A stretch of DNA of 8,091 nucleotides from an uncultured Acholeplasmataceae bacterium (GCA_937983315.1 CALKAH010000317.1:1-8091), one strand, 5' to 3'; positions 1-6,118 are shown, numbered from the stretch's first letter. The notes: generated by a model not told the origin, from the letters alone. Program-made: numbers and translations.

Positions 1-45
1 CCACCGAGATCTACACTCTTTCCCTACACGACGCTCTTCCGATCT
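1..45 (+). other. Illumina P5 / TruSeq universal adapter remnant (artefact)
   Basis: The first 45 bases match the Illumina TruSeq universal adapter from its 14th base to its 3' end. Recognisable pieces are CCACCGAGATCTACAC at 1-16, the CTCTTTCCCTACACGAC core at 16-32 and GCTCTTCCGATCT at 33-45. There is no index between the P5 part and the sequencing-primer part. This is untrimmed library sequence at a contig end and not part of the organism. Base 46 is therefore the first base of an insert read. Confidence 0.97.
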
Positions 46-316
46 CCGATTAAGCGTTTTTTCGTAATTTTGATACTGATGTATTATGGATTTGAGAGTC
101 TGTTTGAATCAGGTAAATGTTATGAAAAAATAAAAACTAACAGCATATATTGCAGAATTTCTAGTTAAGATGAATTGAATTGGAATGAAAATTAAACAGT
201 GAGTTATGATACCACATGCATAGAAAACTGGAAGGTCTAAACATCATGCCAAGCAACAACAGTAAGTACACAAAAGAGATGAGAAAAATAACAACTAAGT
301 GTATTATTGGATGAAA

Positions 317-357
317 TATGTTCCCACACTGGAAAAAGTCTGGAATGGGGGAACATA
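317..357. repeat. Short inverted repeat TATGTTCCC / GGGAACATA
   Basis: TATGTTCCC at 317-325 is the exact reverse complement of GGGAACATA at 349-357, with a 23-base spacer. A near copy of the left arm in direct orientation, AAATATGTTTCC, occurs at 368-379. The element lies in the CpG-free stretch of doubtful origin. A 9-base match with this spacer in AT-rich DNA could be chance. Confidence 0.35.
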
Positions 358-405
358 AAATGGCTAAAAATATGTTTCCGACGTACACGAACCGACATAT
401 TTTCG

Positions 406-449
406 AGCAATCAGATAGACTCCACGCATATTGAGTCTATATCATTGCT
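406..449. repeat. Imperfect palindrome able to form a 17-bp hairpin
   Basis: Arms at 406-422 and 433-449 pair at 15 of 17 positions around a 10-base loop (423-432). The inner eight pairs are ATAGACTC against GAGTCTAT. Two mismatches (414/441 and 412/443) flank one further pair, and then AGCAAT pairs with ATTGCT. Neither strand has a run of T after the hairpin, so an ordinary intrinsic terminator is unlikely. It sits about 130 bases before the first gene and could be an operator, a leader structure or the end of a mobile element. The pairing is seen directly; the role is unknown. Confidence 0.6.
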
Positions 450-582
450 TATATTGAAATGACATTTGATAACCTCTCTAAAGTGTGATCAAAATCCCAC
501 ATTCATCCTTTCAAAAAAATATTATGATCGTAGATAAACATGATTAATTCACATTACTAGTCTTTTTTTATGGAGGATTGCC

Positions 583-1209
583 ATGTATTTGAATCAAGAA
601 CAATTCAATGTATTTTATAAATCTAAAAATCATCCTGTTATTCTTGAAATACCCACAATGAACTATATCACCATAGAAGGACAAGGCAATCCCAACGAAT
701 ATCCGTTTCAACAAGCGGTTGAAGCTTTATACACAATCGCCTACACAATCAAAATGTCTTATAAAAAGCCAAACCCTCCTAAAGGGTATTATGCTTACAC
801 CGTTTTTCCTCTAGAAGGTCTTTGGGATTTATTCGACAAATCGAAACCTTCATCAGATAAATCTAATTATCAATACAAGCTTATGATTCAGCAACCCGAT
901 TTTGTTGATGAAATCCTCTTTCAGTCGTTTAAACAACAGAGTATCAAGAAGAATGATAATCCACGTCTGTATGATGTTAAGTTTGAAAAGATTTCTGATG
1001 GCTTATGCTGTCAAATGCTTCATCTTGGCCCATACGATGATGAACCAGCAAGTTTTACTATCATGGAGTCTTATGTTCAAAATGAGGGTTTCTATCGCCT
1101 TTCAAAACGACATAAGGAGATCTATCTTTCAGACCCAAGGAAAGCTGAACCCTCTAAAATGAAGACTATTTTGCGTTTTGAAATCAAAAAAATCGAGGTT
1201 AAACCATGA
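583..1209 (+). CDS. GyrI-like small-molecule-binding domain protein (COG4832-type)
   Basis: This 208-residue protein resembles the stand-alone GyrI-like family of Bacillota. Family hallmarks are the IEGQGNPN segment at 31-38 followed by the helix FQQAVEALYTIAYTIK (42-57), PLEGLW at 76-81, QMLHLGPYDDEPA at 144-156, and HKEIYLSDPRK at 177-187 near the end. No DNA-binding domain precedes it, so it is not an AraC/MerR-type regulator. The GyrI/SbmC superfamily binds small ligands, and some members (Lin2189 of Listeria, YtkR6 of the yatakemycin cluster) hydrolyse cyclopropane-bearing genotoxins. The enzymatic role here is inferred from family only. The start is supported by GGAGG at 572-576, six bases before the ATG. 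Its stop overlaps the start of the next gene as ATGA, and the preceding GAGG at 1195-1198 serves that gene. It is probably a cytoplasmic protein, first in a three-gene operon. Confidence 0.88.
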   Translation: MYLNQEQFNVFYKSKNHPVILEIPTMNYITIEGQGNPNEYPFQQAVEALYTIAYTIKMSYKKPNPPKGYYAYTVFPLEGLWDLFDKSKPSSDKSNYQYKLMIQQPDFVDEILFQSFKQQSIKKNDNPRLYDVKFEKISDGLCCQMLHLGPYDDEPASFTIMESYVQNEGFYRLSKRHKEIYLSDPRKAEPSKMKTILRFEIKKIEVKP

Positions 1210-1922
1210 CCGTTCATGATATTCTAGAATGGATGAATGCGCATCAAGATCTTAAAATGAAAAAGATTTATACGAGATCACATCAAACATTTGATGCATT
1301 AGGCATTAAGATGCAAGATCTTCGTCAACTCGCTAAAACGATTGGTATTGATCATGAGTTAGCATGTAAACTTCAAGACATTCATCTTTTTGAAACCATG
1401 ATGTTATCAACACTCATCTGTGATCCAAACAAATTATCCATCGAGCAACTATCAAACTGGGCATCTCGTGCAGAGTCGACATCCATCATTGATCAAGGAT
1501 TATCGGATGTCATCCTCAACATTGATCATTGTGATGAACTCTGTAACATGTGGTTAAATCATGAAAATATTCATTTACGCTATGCAGGTTATGCGACATT
1601 ATCAGCTTATTTTCGTCTTTATCCACTCGAGAAAATGAATCATTTGTTGGGTGTTGATTCACTCATGATGATAAAAAATAACATTTTAAACGAGCCATTA
1701 ACCGTACAAAATGCGATGAACAATGCGGTGGTGATGGCAGGATTGCATGTCCCACAACTTGTGAACTTAGCCAAAGAAGTTGCCGATCATATTGGATACA
1801 TCCTTCCTCTAAAAGCAAAGAATAGTTGTAACATTCAAAGTGCATCAGACTATCTCAAACGATACATCAATCAGCCCAAGTTTTCACGCGTAGCAAGACT
1901 TGAAGAAAGGAAGAAATCATGA
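1206..1922 (+). CDS. AlkD-like DNA alkylation repair protein (HEAT-like repeats)
   Basis: The 238-residue product is all-helical in character and matches the DNA alkylation repair family (PF08713, AlkD and relatives) in length and layout. Visible family marks are the G33-x5-LR-x-LAK segment (33-43), a helix with WASRAES and an acidic residue at D96, the NEPLTVQNAMNNAVVMAG stretch (162-179), and a C-terminal IGYI...C...ASDYLKRYI region (196-221). AlkD proteins excise N3- and N7-alkylated or bulky alkylated bases, without base flipping in the studied case. The C-terminal VDxGxTxCK-like motif common in relatives is degenerate here, and I cannot confidently place the catalytic Trp/Asp set, so activity is uncertain. 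It overlaps the GyrI-like gene by ATGA at its start (GAGG at 1195-1198, seven bases upstream) and the thioesterase gene by ATGA at its end, implying translational coupling. Confidence 0.85.
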   Translation: MTVHDILEWMNAHQDLKMKKIYTRSHQTFDALGIKMQDLRQLAKTIGIDHELACKLQDIHLFETMMLSTLICDPNKLSIEQLSNWASRAESTSIIDQGLSDVILNIDHCDELCNMWLNHENIHLRYAGYATLSAYFRLYPLEKMNHLLGVDSLMMIKNNILNEPLTVQNAMNNAVVMAGLHVPQLVNLAKEVADHIGYILPLKAKNSCNIQSASDYLKRYINQPKFSRVARLEERKKS

Positions 1923-2329
1923 ATCACAAATATCCTCTAAAAACCATCGAAAAAGTACGTTATGGTGATACAGACCGTCAAGGACATGTCAATAACGCAA
2001 TCTTTAATGAGTATTTTGAATCCGGAAGAGTTGAACTTCTCTATCATCCTCATCATCCTCTAAACGATGAACAGTGTTCATTTGTTACCGTTCATGTATC
2101 CATCGATTATCATGATGAAATCAATTGGCCTGGAGAACTTTTGGTTCAAACGGGAATCAAAAAAATCGGAACGAGTTCCATTCGATTCATTCAAAGTCTC
2201 TATCAAGATGATGTCGAAGTTGCAACCTGTGAAGCCGTCATTGTTCATGTCAATCCTTTATTAAAAAAGTCCCAACCATTAAGAGAAGATGTCAGAGATT
2301 TTCTTAAGCAATATGTGATTTCAGAATGA
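1919..2329 (+). CDS. Hotdog-fold acyl-CoA thioesterase (4HBT/YbgC-like)
   Basis: This 136-residue protein has the length and N-terminal signature of single-domain hotdog thioesterases. The motif RYGDTDRQGHVNNAIF (14-29) corresponds to the family's D-x-D-x-x-G-H-V-N-N site, followed by YFESGRVE (31-38) on the central hotdog helix. These enzymes hydrolyse acyl-CoA or acyl-ACP thioesters and act as cytoplasmic oligomers. The substrate cannot be read from the sequence. The ATG overlaps the stop of the AlkD-like gene, with AAGG at 1907-1910 as the likely binding site. It closes the three-gene unit, although no convincing terminator follows before the next promoter. Its link to the two genes before it is not obvious; acyl-group detoxification is possible but speculative. 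Confidence 0.87.
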   Translation: MNHKYPLKTIEKVRYGDTDRQGHVNNAIFNEYFESGRVELLYHPHHPLNDEQCSFVTVHVSIDYHDEINWPGELLVQTGIKKIGTSSIRFIQSLYQDDVEVATCEAVIVHVNPLLKKSQPLREDVRDFLKQYVISE

Positions 2330-2358
2330 TTGATCCATGGTCTCATTTTTTATATGAT
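2330..2358 (+). promoter_or_regulatory. Predicted sigma-A promoter for the Nudix gene pair
   Basis: TTGATC at 2330-2335 and TATGAT at 2353-2358 are separated by 17 bases, giving 4/6 and 5/6 matches to consensus. Transcription would start near 2365, about 30 bases before the Nudix start codon. The -35 box abuts the stop codon of the thioesterase gene. Confidence 0.6.
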
Positions 2359-2381
2359 AAGAGAAGAATCCACGTTTAACT

Positions 2382-2389
2382 GAGGTGAT
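2382..2389 (+). promoter_or_regulatory. Ribosome binding site that decides the first Nudix start
   Basis: GAGGTGAT is a full match to the anti-Shine-Dalgarno end of 16S rRNA. An in-frame GTG at 2385 lies inside this site and so is unlikely to be the start. The ATG at 2394, eight bases after the GAGG, is the better choice. Confidence 0.8.
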
Positions 2390-2393
2390 ATCA

Positions 2394-2894
2394 ATGGACT
2401 ATTGTCCAGTATGTGGTCAAAAAATGACACACGATGAAATTGAATCTCATAAAGTGATGCGATGCAGTTGTGGTTATATTGATTGGGATAATTGGGTTAA
2501 TCTATCTGCGGTGAGTGTATGCTATAACGATTCAGGTGAATTTATGATGGTTCACTTAAAAGGAAAATCAAAAGGTAAGATCACATTTCCAGGTGGATTT
2601 CGCAATTTAGGTGAAACACTCGAAGAAGCAGCGATTCGCGAATGCTATGAAGAATCTGGTTACACCATTGGTAATTTAGAACTCTATAAAGTCTATACAA
2701 AAGATAATATCCGTTTGGTTTGGGTGGTCTTTCGTGCTCAAATGATTAAGGGTTCATTTCTTGAAAATAATGAAACTGAAGGTGTAAGTTTTCATACCAC
2801 AAGTAACCTTCCTGATATGACAAAACTGCGTGGAAGTTTAACTGAACGATTACTGAAAGACATCATTGAAGAAGGTAAAAAAGATGGATGTTAA
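2394..2894 (+). CDS. Nudix hydrolase with N-terminal zinc ribbon
   Basis: Starting at ATG 2394 the protein has 166 residues. The N-terminus carries a likely zinc ribbon, C4-x2-C7 paired with C24-x-C26. The Nudix box follows at 68-90: G68, E74, R82-E83, E86-E87, G89, an exact fit to Gx5Ex7REUxEExGU. Nudix enzymes hydrolyse nucleoside diphosphates linked to another group, using Mg or Mn bound by the box glutamates. The zinc ribbon recalls NADH pyrophosphatase-type Nudix proteins, but this one is shorter and lacks their second domain, so the substrate is open. It has its own promoter at 2330-2358, and its 3' end overlaps the next Nudix gene by 11 bases. That layout suggests joint expression of the two. 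Confidence 0.9.
   Translation: MDYCPVCGQKMTHDEIESHKVMRCSCGYIDWDNWVNLSAVSVCYNDSGEFMMVHLKGKSKGKITFPGGFRNLGETLEEAAIRECYEESGYTIGNLELYKVYTKDNIRLVWVVFRAQMIKGSFLENNETEGVSFHTTSNLPDMTKLRGSLTERLLKDIIEEGKKDGC
2871..2875 (+). promoter_or_regulatory. Ribosome binding site for the second Nudix gene
   Basis: GAAGG at 2871-2875 lies eight bases before ATG 2884. An in-frame TTG at 2866 is upstream of this site and would lack one, so ATG 2884 is preferred. Confidence 0.65.
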
Positions 2895-3447
2895 AGACCA
2901 ATTTCTAAGCTACCAACCTAAAAATGAACAAGAACAAAGAGACCTTGATCTCATTTTACAGTTTATCGATCGCAATCCAGATGCATTGTTAAGATCCAAT
3001 CTGGCAGCTCATCTGACTGCATCTGCTTTTGTTGTCAACCCGAGAATGGACCGTATTGTTTTTGCATTTCACCATATTTATCAATCATGGGCTTGGGTTG
3101 GAGGTCATGCGGATGGAAATCCTAATCTTCTCGAAGTTGCTGTTCGTGAAGCCAAAGAAGAAACAGGCTTAACCACAATTAGACCTTTTCATGAAGATAT
3201 TTTTACGATCGATGTGATTTATGTACATAACCATATTAAAAAAGGACAGTATGTTCCTGATCACCTACATCTCAACGCAACCTATTTGCTTATCGCAGAC
3301 GATGATGAAATGCCTTATGCGAATCCAGATGAACATCAGGATGTGAAGTGGTTTGATATCAACCATGTTATGGAAATGGTCAGAGAAGATCGCATGAAAC
3401 CTGTCTATGAAAAAGCATTTAAGCACATCCATATGATCAAGCCTTAA
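2884..3447 (+). CDS. Nudix hydrolase
   Basis: From ATG 2884 the protein has 187 residues. About 45 N-terminal residues precede the Nudix fold, which opens near LTASAFVVNP (44-53). The Nudix box spans 74-96, with GGHADGN (73-79), R88-E89, E92-E93 and G95-L96. The metal-binding REAKEETGL part is intact, but the first box glutamate position is P80. This type (GGHADG...REAKEETG) is widespread in bacteria as an unassigned NUDIX hydrolase, and the substrate cannot be read here. It shares little with the upstream Nudix protein apart from the box, so the pair is not a recent duplication. Its start overlaps the upstream gene by 11 bases. Its stop codon lies in the loop of the terminator at 3436-3465. 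Confidence 0.9.
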   Translation: MDVKDQFLSYQPKNEQEQRDLDLILQFIDRNPDALLRSNLAAHLTASAFVVNPRMDRIVFAFHHIYQSWAWVGGHADGNPNLLEVAVREAKEETGLTTIRPFHEDIFTIDVIYVHNHIKKGQYVPDHLHLNATYLLIADDDEMPYANPDEHQDVKWFDINHVMEMVREDRMKPVYEKAFKHIHMIKP

Positions 3448-3465
3448 GGGCTTGGTTTCTTTTCC
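3436..3465 (+). terminator. Intrinsic terminator overlapping the Nudix stop codon
   Basis: CAAGCC at 3438-3443 pairs with GGCTTG at 3449-3454 around a five-base loop. The stem extends by one wobble and one A-T pair. A T-rich tract (GTTTCTTTTCC) follows from 3455. The TAA stop codon of the Nudix gene lies within the loop. Confidence 0.65.
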
Positions 3466-3480
3466 TTTAAGGGGTATAAT
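3452..3480 (+). promoter_or_regulatory. Predicted sigma-A promoter for the methyltransferase/PEPCK unit
   Basis: A perfect TATAAT lies at 3475-3480, with a weak -35 TTGGTT at 3452-3457 after a 17-base spacer. Transcription would start near 3487, so the untranslated leader is only about 10 bases and begins almost at the ribosome binding site AGAGGTG (3487-3493). The -35 box shares bases with the 3' arm of the preceding terminator. Confidence 0.6.
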
Positions 3481-3497
3481 AGAACCAGAGGTGTACG

Positions 3498-4193
3498 ATG
3501 AATTCATCTGTGAACGAGACAAAGACGATGAGAAGTGCTATGATTAAACGGATATTCTTCCTTGGTGGAGAATTATTATTAGGGATGTTTGTCCTTCTTT
3601 TTAGTGCAGGGTCTTGGTCTTATTCTGGAGCATGGATCCTGGGTGGTTTATACCTTTTTAGCTATCTTATGTTTGGACTTTTACTACCTCGAAAAATAAT
3701 TGAACATCGGTCGACTAGAAAAAAGAATGTTCCTGTTTATGAAAAGATTATCGGGATGTTATCGTGGATCATTGGTTACGGTGTTTATGTTGTTGCGGGA
3801 CTTGATCAACGTTTAGCGTGGTCACTTCCGATTCCATGGTTTATGTATGCGCTTGCCATCTTTATTTTTGTCATGGGCATGGGCATTGTTTTATGGTCGA
3901 TGATTGAAAATCCTTACTTTTCAACACGTGTTGAAAAAGATGAAGATCATCTGATTATCTCAACAGGTCCTTATCAAGTGATCAGACATCCAGGGTACCT
4001 TGGCATGATGACATATCTTGCTGTCGTCCCCATTATATTAGGATCACTTTATGCGATGATTCCTACCATCATCATTTTGGTTTTATGTTATATTCGTATG
4101 CGTTTCGAAGATAACTTCTTAAAAAAGAATTTAAAAGGTTATATAGATTACCAACAACACGTTAAACATCGTTTGTTTCGTACGTTTAAATAG
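3498..4193 (+). CDS. Isoprenylcysteine carboxyl methyltransferase-like membrane protein
   Basis: This 231-residue protein has about five hydrophobic segments, roughly 17-36, 44-64, 83-101, 112-133 and 170-198, so it is an integral membrane protein. The diagnostic motif GPYQVIRHPGYLG (157-169) and the C-terminal RMRFEDNFL...GYIDYQQHV segment (200-222, with E204) match the ICMT/phospholipid methyltransferase superfamily, whose members bind S-adenosylmethionine at this C-terminal part. Bacteria lack the prenylated CaaX proteins that eukaryotic ICMT methylates, so the substrate is likely a lipid or small molecule and remains unknown. The start is supported by GAGG at 3488-3491, six bases upstream. 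Only 23 bases separate it from pckG, with no visible terminator, so the two may be cotranscribed. Confidence 0.88.
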   Translation: MNSSVNETKTMRSAMIKRIFFLGGELLLGMFVLLFSAGSWSYSGAWILGGLYLFSYLMFGLLLPRKIIEHRSTRKKNVPVYEKIIGMLSWIIGYGVYVVAGLDQRLAWSLPIPWFMYALAIFIFVMGMGIVLWSMIENPYFSTRVEKDEDHLIISTGPYQVIRHPGYLGMMTYLAVVPIILGSLYAMIPTIIILVLCYIRMRFEDNFLKKNLKGYIDYQQHVKHRLFRTFK

Positions 4194-4216
4194 ATCATTA
4201 GAAAAGGGAGAAAATC

Positions 4217-6019
4217 ATGATCAGCTATGTGAAGTTACAAGATTGGGTCCGTGAGATGGCAGCTCTTTGCGAACCCGATGATATTTATTGGTGTGATGGA
4301 AGTGATGAAGAGTATGAACGCATGATCAAAGGTCTCGTTCATGAAGGAAAAGCTATTCCACTCAACCCTAATAAACGTCCTCAATCTTATGCGTTTTTTA
4401 GTGATCCATCTGATGTTGCACGCGTCGAAGATCGTACCTTTATTGCATCCTTAAATCAACGTGATGCAGGTCCAACAAACAATTGGATCGAACCTCATCA
4501 ACTCAAAGAGACGATGTTAAAACTCTATAAAGGTTCGATGAAGGGACGTATCATGTATGTGGTTCCCTACATGATGGGTCCTTATGGATCACCCATGTCA
4601 AAGATTGGTATCGAACTTACAGATAGTGCCTATGTTGCATGCAATATGCGCATTATGACACGCATGGGACGTGATGTGTTAAAGGAACTTGAACGTGTAG
4701 GTTCTTTTGTGCCATGTCTTCATAGCGTGGGTTATCCACTTGAAAAAGGACAAGAAGATCTAGCTTGGCCATCTGCACCCATCGAAAAGAAGTACATTGC
4801 ACACTTTCCAGAAGAACGTTTGATTTGGTCATATGGTTCTGGATACGGTGGTAATGCATTACTTGGTAAAAAATGTTTAGCCCTACGCATCGCATCTGTG
4901 TTAGCCAGAGATGAAATGTGGATGGCAGAACACATGCTCATCTTAAAGATTACAAACCCTGAAGGAAGAAGTAAGTATATCTTAGGGGCATTCCCAAGCG
5001 CATGTGGTAAAACGAATCTTTCGATGCTTGTCCCTACTTTACCAGGTTGGAAAGTCGAAACGGTTGGAGATGACATCGCATGGATTTGGATGAAAGAAGA
5101 TGGACGACTTTACGCGATTAATCCTGAAGCAGGCTTCTTTGGAGTCGCTAAAGGAACAAGCTATGACTCCAATCCGAATGCGATGATGTCGATTCGAAAG
5201 AATACGATTTTTACGAATGTTGCATTAACCGATGACGGTGATGTGTGGTGGGAAGGTATCGATGGTCCAACACCTGATCATTTAATCGATTGGAAGAAAG
5301 AAGATTGGACACCGAATAAGAAAACACCAGCTGCTCATCCCAATTGCAGATTTACAGTACCCGCTAAGCAATGTCCTGTGATTGCTGATGAATGGGAAAA
5401 TCCGGAAGGTGTTTTAGTCTCAGCGATCTTAGTGGGTGGTCGAAGACCAACGACCATTCCTCTTGTTCACGAAGCCCTTTCATGGAGTCATGGTGTCATG
5501 ATGGGGTCCATGATGGGATCCGAAATTACCGCAGCAACCATCTCCAATCAAATTGGACAAGTCAGACGTGATCCATTTGCGATGTTGCCATTTATTGGCT
5601 ATCATGTAGGTGATTATTTGAACCATTGGCTAGACATGGGGAAGAGAACTAACGAAGCTCTATTACCCAAAATCTACTATGTCAACTGGTTTAGAAAAGA
5701 TGATCAAGGCGATTACTTATGGCCGGGATTTGGACATAATTCGCGGATACTGAAATGGATATTTGAACGTTCTGATGGCGTTGCACATGCTAAGCTTACA
5801 CCGATTGGTTATCTGCCGACTGAAGATGCACTCGATCTTCGCGGTGTTCCGATGAAAGCACATGCACTGGATGAGTTACTTGAAGTGAATCACGACGCAT
5901 GGCTCGATGAAGTGAAGTCGATACGTGTGTATTATCAGACCATCGGTGATAAACTTCCTAAAAAATTACATGAAGAACTCGATAAATTAGAATCTCGCTT
6001 GGTCTATGATAAACAGTAA
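4217..6019 (+). CDS. pckG: Phosphoenolpyruvate carboxykinase (GTP)
   Basis: This cytoplasmic enzyme interconverts oxaloacetate plus GTP with phosphoenolpyruvate, CO2 and GDP, linking the C4 acids to gluconeogenesis or, in reverse, fixing CO2. The 600 residues fit the GTP-dependent family, which runs about 590-620. The signature FPSACGKTN (259-267) contains the P-loop with K265 and T266 and the reactive cysteine C263. The manganese ligands known from human cytosolic PEPCK (K244, H264, D311) map at a constant offset to K219, H239 and D286 (in VGDDIAW). RVEDRT at 69-74 and NCRF before VPAKQCP match the substrate-binding arginine regions. AGGGAG at 4205-4210 lies six bases before the ATG. The gene follows the methyltransferase-like gene closely and is ended by a strong terminator. 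No frameshift or missing key residue is seen. Confidence 0.98.
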   Translation: MISYVKLQDWVREMAALCEPDDIYWCDGSDEEYERMIKGLVHEGKAIPLNPNKRPQSYAFFSDPSDVARVEDRTFIASLNQRDAGPTNNWIEPHQLKETMLKLYKGSMKGRIMYVVPYMMGPYGSPMSKIGIELTDSAYVACNMRIMTRMGRDVLKELERVGSFVPCLHSVGYPLEKGQEDLAWPSAPIEKKYIAHFPEERLIWSYGSGYGGNALLGKKCLALRIASVLARDEMWMAEHMLILKITNPEGRSKYILGAFPSACGKTNLSMLVPTLPGWKVETVGDDIAWIWMKEDGRLYAINPEAGFFGVAKGTSYDSNPNAMMSIRKNTIFTNVALTDDGDVWWEGIDGPTPDHLIDWKKEDWTPNKKTPAAHPNCRFTVPAKQCPVIADEWENPEGVLVSAILVGGRRPTTIPLVHEALSWSHGVMMGSMMGSEITAATISNQIGQVRRDPFAMLPFIGYHVGDYLNHWLDMGKRTNEALLPKIYYVNWFRKDDQGDYLWPGFGHNSRILKWIFERSDGVAHAKLTPIGYLPTEDALDLRGVPMKAHALDELLEVNHDAWLDEVKSIRVYYQTIGDKLPKKLHEELDKLESRLVYDKQ

Positions 6020-6025
6020 AACCAT

Positions 6026-6048
6026 GAGGAGTCACTTGACTCCTTTTT
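6026..6048 (+). terminator. Intrinsic terminator after pckG
   Basis: AGGAGTC at 6027-6033 pairs perfectly with GACTCCT at 6038-6044 around a four-base loop ACTT. A run of five T at 6044-6048 follows at once. It starts seven bases after the pckG stop codon and should insulate that unit from the next promoter. Confidence 0.92.
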
Positions 6049-6062
6049 CATTGAGGCAAAGA

Positions 6063-6091
6063 TTGAGAAATGATCGAAAAAAGCGTATAAT
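6063..6091 (+). promoter_or_regulatory. Strong predicted sigma-A promoter for the GGDEF/ogt unit
   Basis: TTGAGA at 6063-6068 (5/6 match) and a perfect TATAAT at 6086-6091 have the ideal 17-base spacing. Transcription should begin near 6098. Confidence 0.85.
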
Positions 6092-6103
6092 CAAACTATG
6101 ATT

Positions 6104-6110
6104 GAGGGGG
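6104..6110 (+). promoter_or_regulatory. Ribosome binding site that decides the GGDEF start
   Basis: GAGGGGG at 6104-6110 stands eight bases before ATG 6119. The in-frame ATG at 6098 lies at the predicted transcription start and upstream of this site, so it could be used only as a leaderless start. Confidence 0.7.
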
Positions 6111-6118
6111 TATGCTCC

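Larger units (their letters stand above)
46..582. other. Gene-free leader region, left part possibly foreign or chimeric
   Basis: No supported gene lies in these 537 bases. A 75-codon reverse-strand reading frame at 161-388 has no ribosome binding site and an unconvincing, hydrophobic, low-complexity product. Between 65 and 378 there is no CpG dinucleotide at all, and hand counting of 71-360 gives about 31% G+C. CpG reappears at 379 and is common in the genes downstream. This break, next to an adapter, suggests that roughly 46-378 came from another source such as eukaryotic DNA joined during library making or assembly. The right part, about 379-582, is more likely the true upstream region of the first gene. 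It holds a palindrome at 406-449 and weak promoter-like pieces (TTGATA at 466, TATTAT at 520), but no well-spaced promoter. Confidence 0.6.

Noticed and set aside
161..388. Reverse-strand reading frame of 75 codons
   Set aside because: No ribosome binding site, hydrophobic low-complexity product without family features, and it lies in AT-rich DNA of doubtful origin.
406..449. Intrinsic terminator at the upstream palindrome
   Set aside because: The hairpin is good, but neither strand has a T-run directly after it.
466..525. Promoter for the first operon built from TTGATA (466) or TATTAT (520)
   Set aside because: Neither box has a partner at 16-18 bases with a fair match, so no promoter is called.
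46..582. CRISPR array, tRNA, rRNA or riboswitch in the long gene-free region
   Set aside because: No regular repeats, cloverleaf, rRNA-like or known riboswitch core could be seen.
902..1162. Plus-strand reading frame inside the GyrI-like gene
   Set aside because: It is a frame shadow of a gene with clear family motifs; no ribosome binding site or recognisable product.
1663..1845. Reverse-strand reading frame opposite the AlkD-like gene
   Set aside because: It lies wholly antisense to a supported gene and shows no domain or start signal.
2330..2352. Terminator after the thioesterase gene
   Set aside because: There is a T-run at 2345-2351, but only a CCATGG palindrome before it and no stable stem.
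4732..5076. Reverse-strand reading frame of 114 codons opposite pckG
   Set aside because: The sense strand encodes the conserved PEPCK core including the P-loop; the antisense product has no recognisable features.
6098..6118. Upstream ATG at 6098 as the start of the GGDEF gene
   Set aside because: It coincides with the predicted transcription start and precedes the GAGGGGG ribosome binding site that serves ATG 6119. Leaderless use cannot be excluded.
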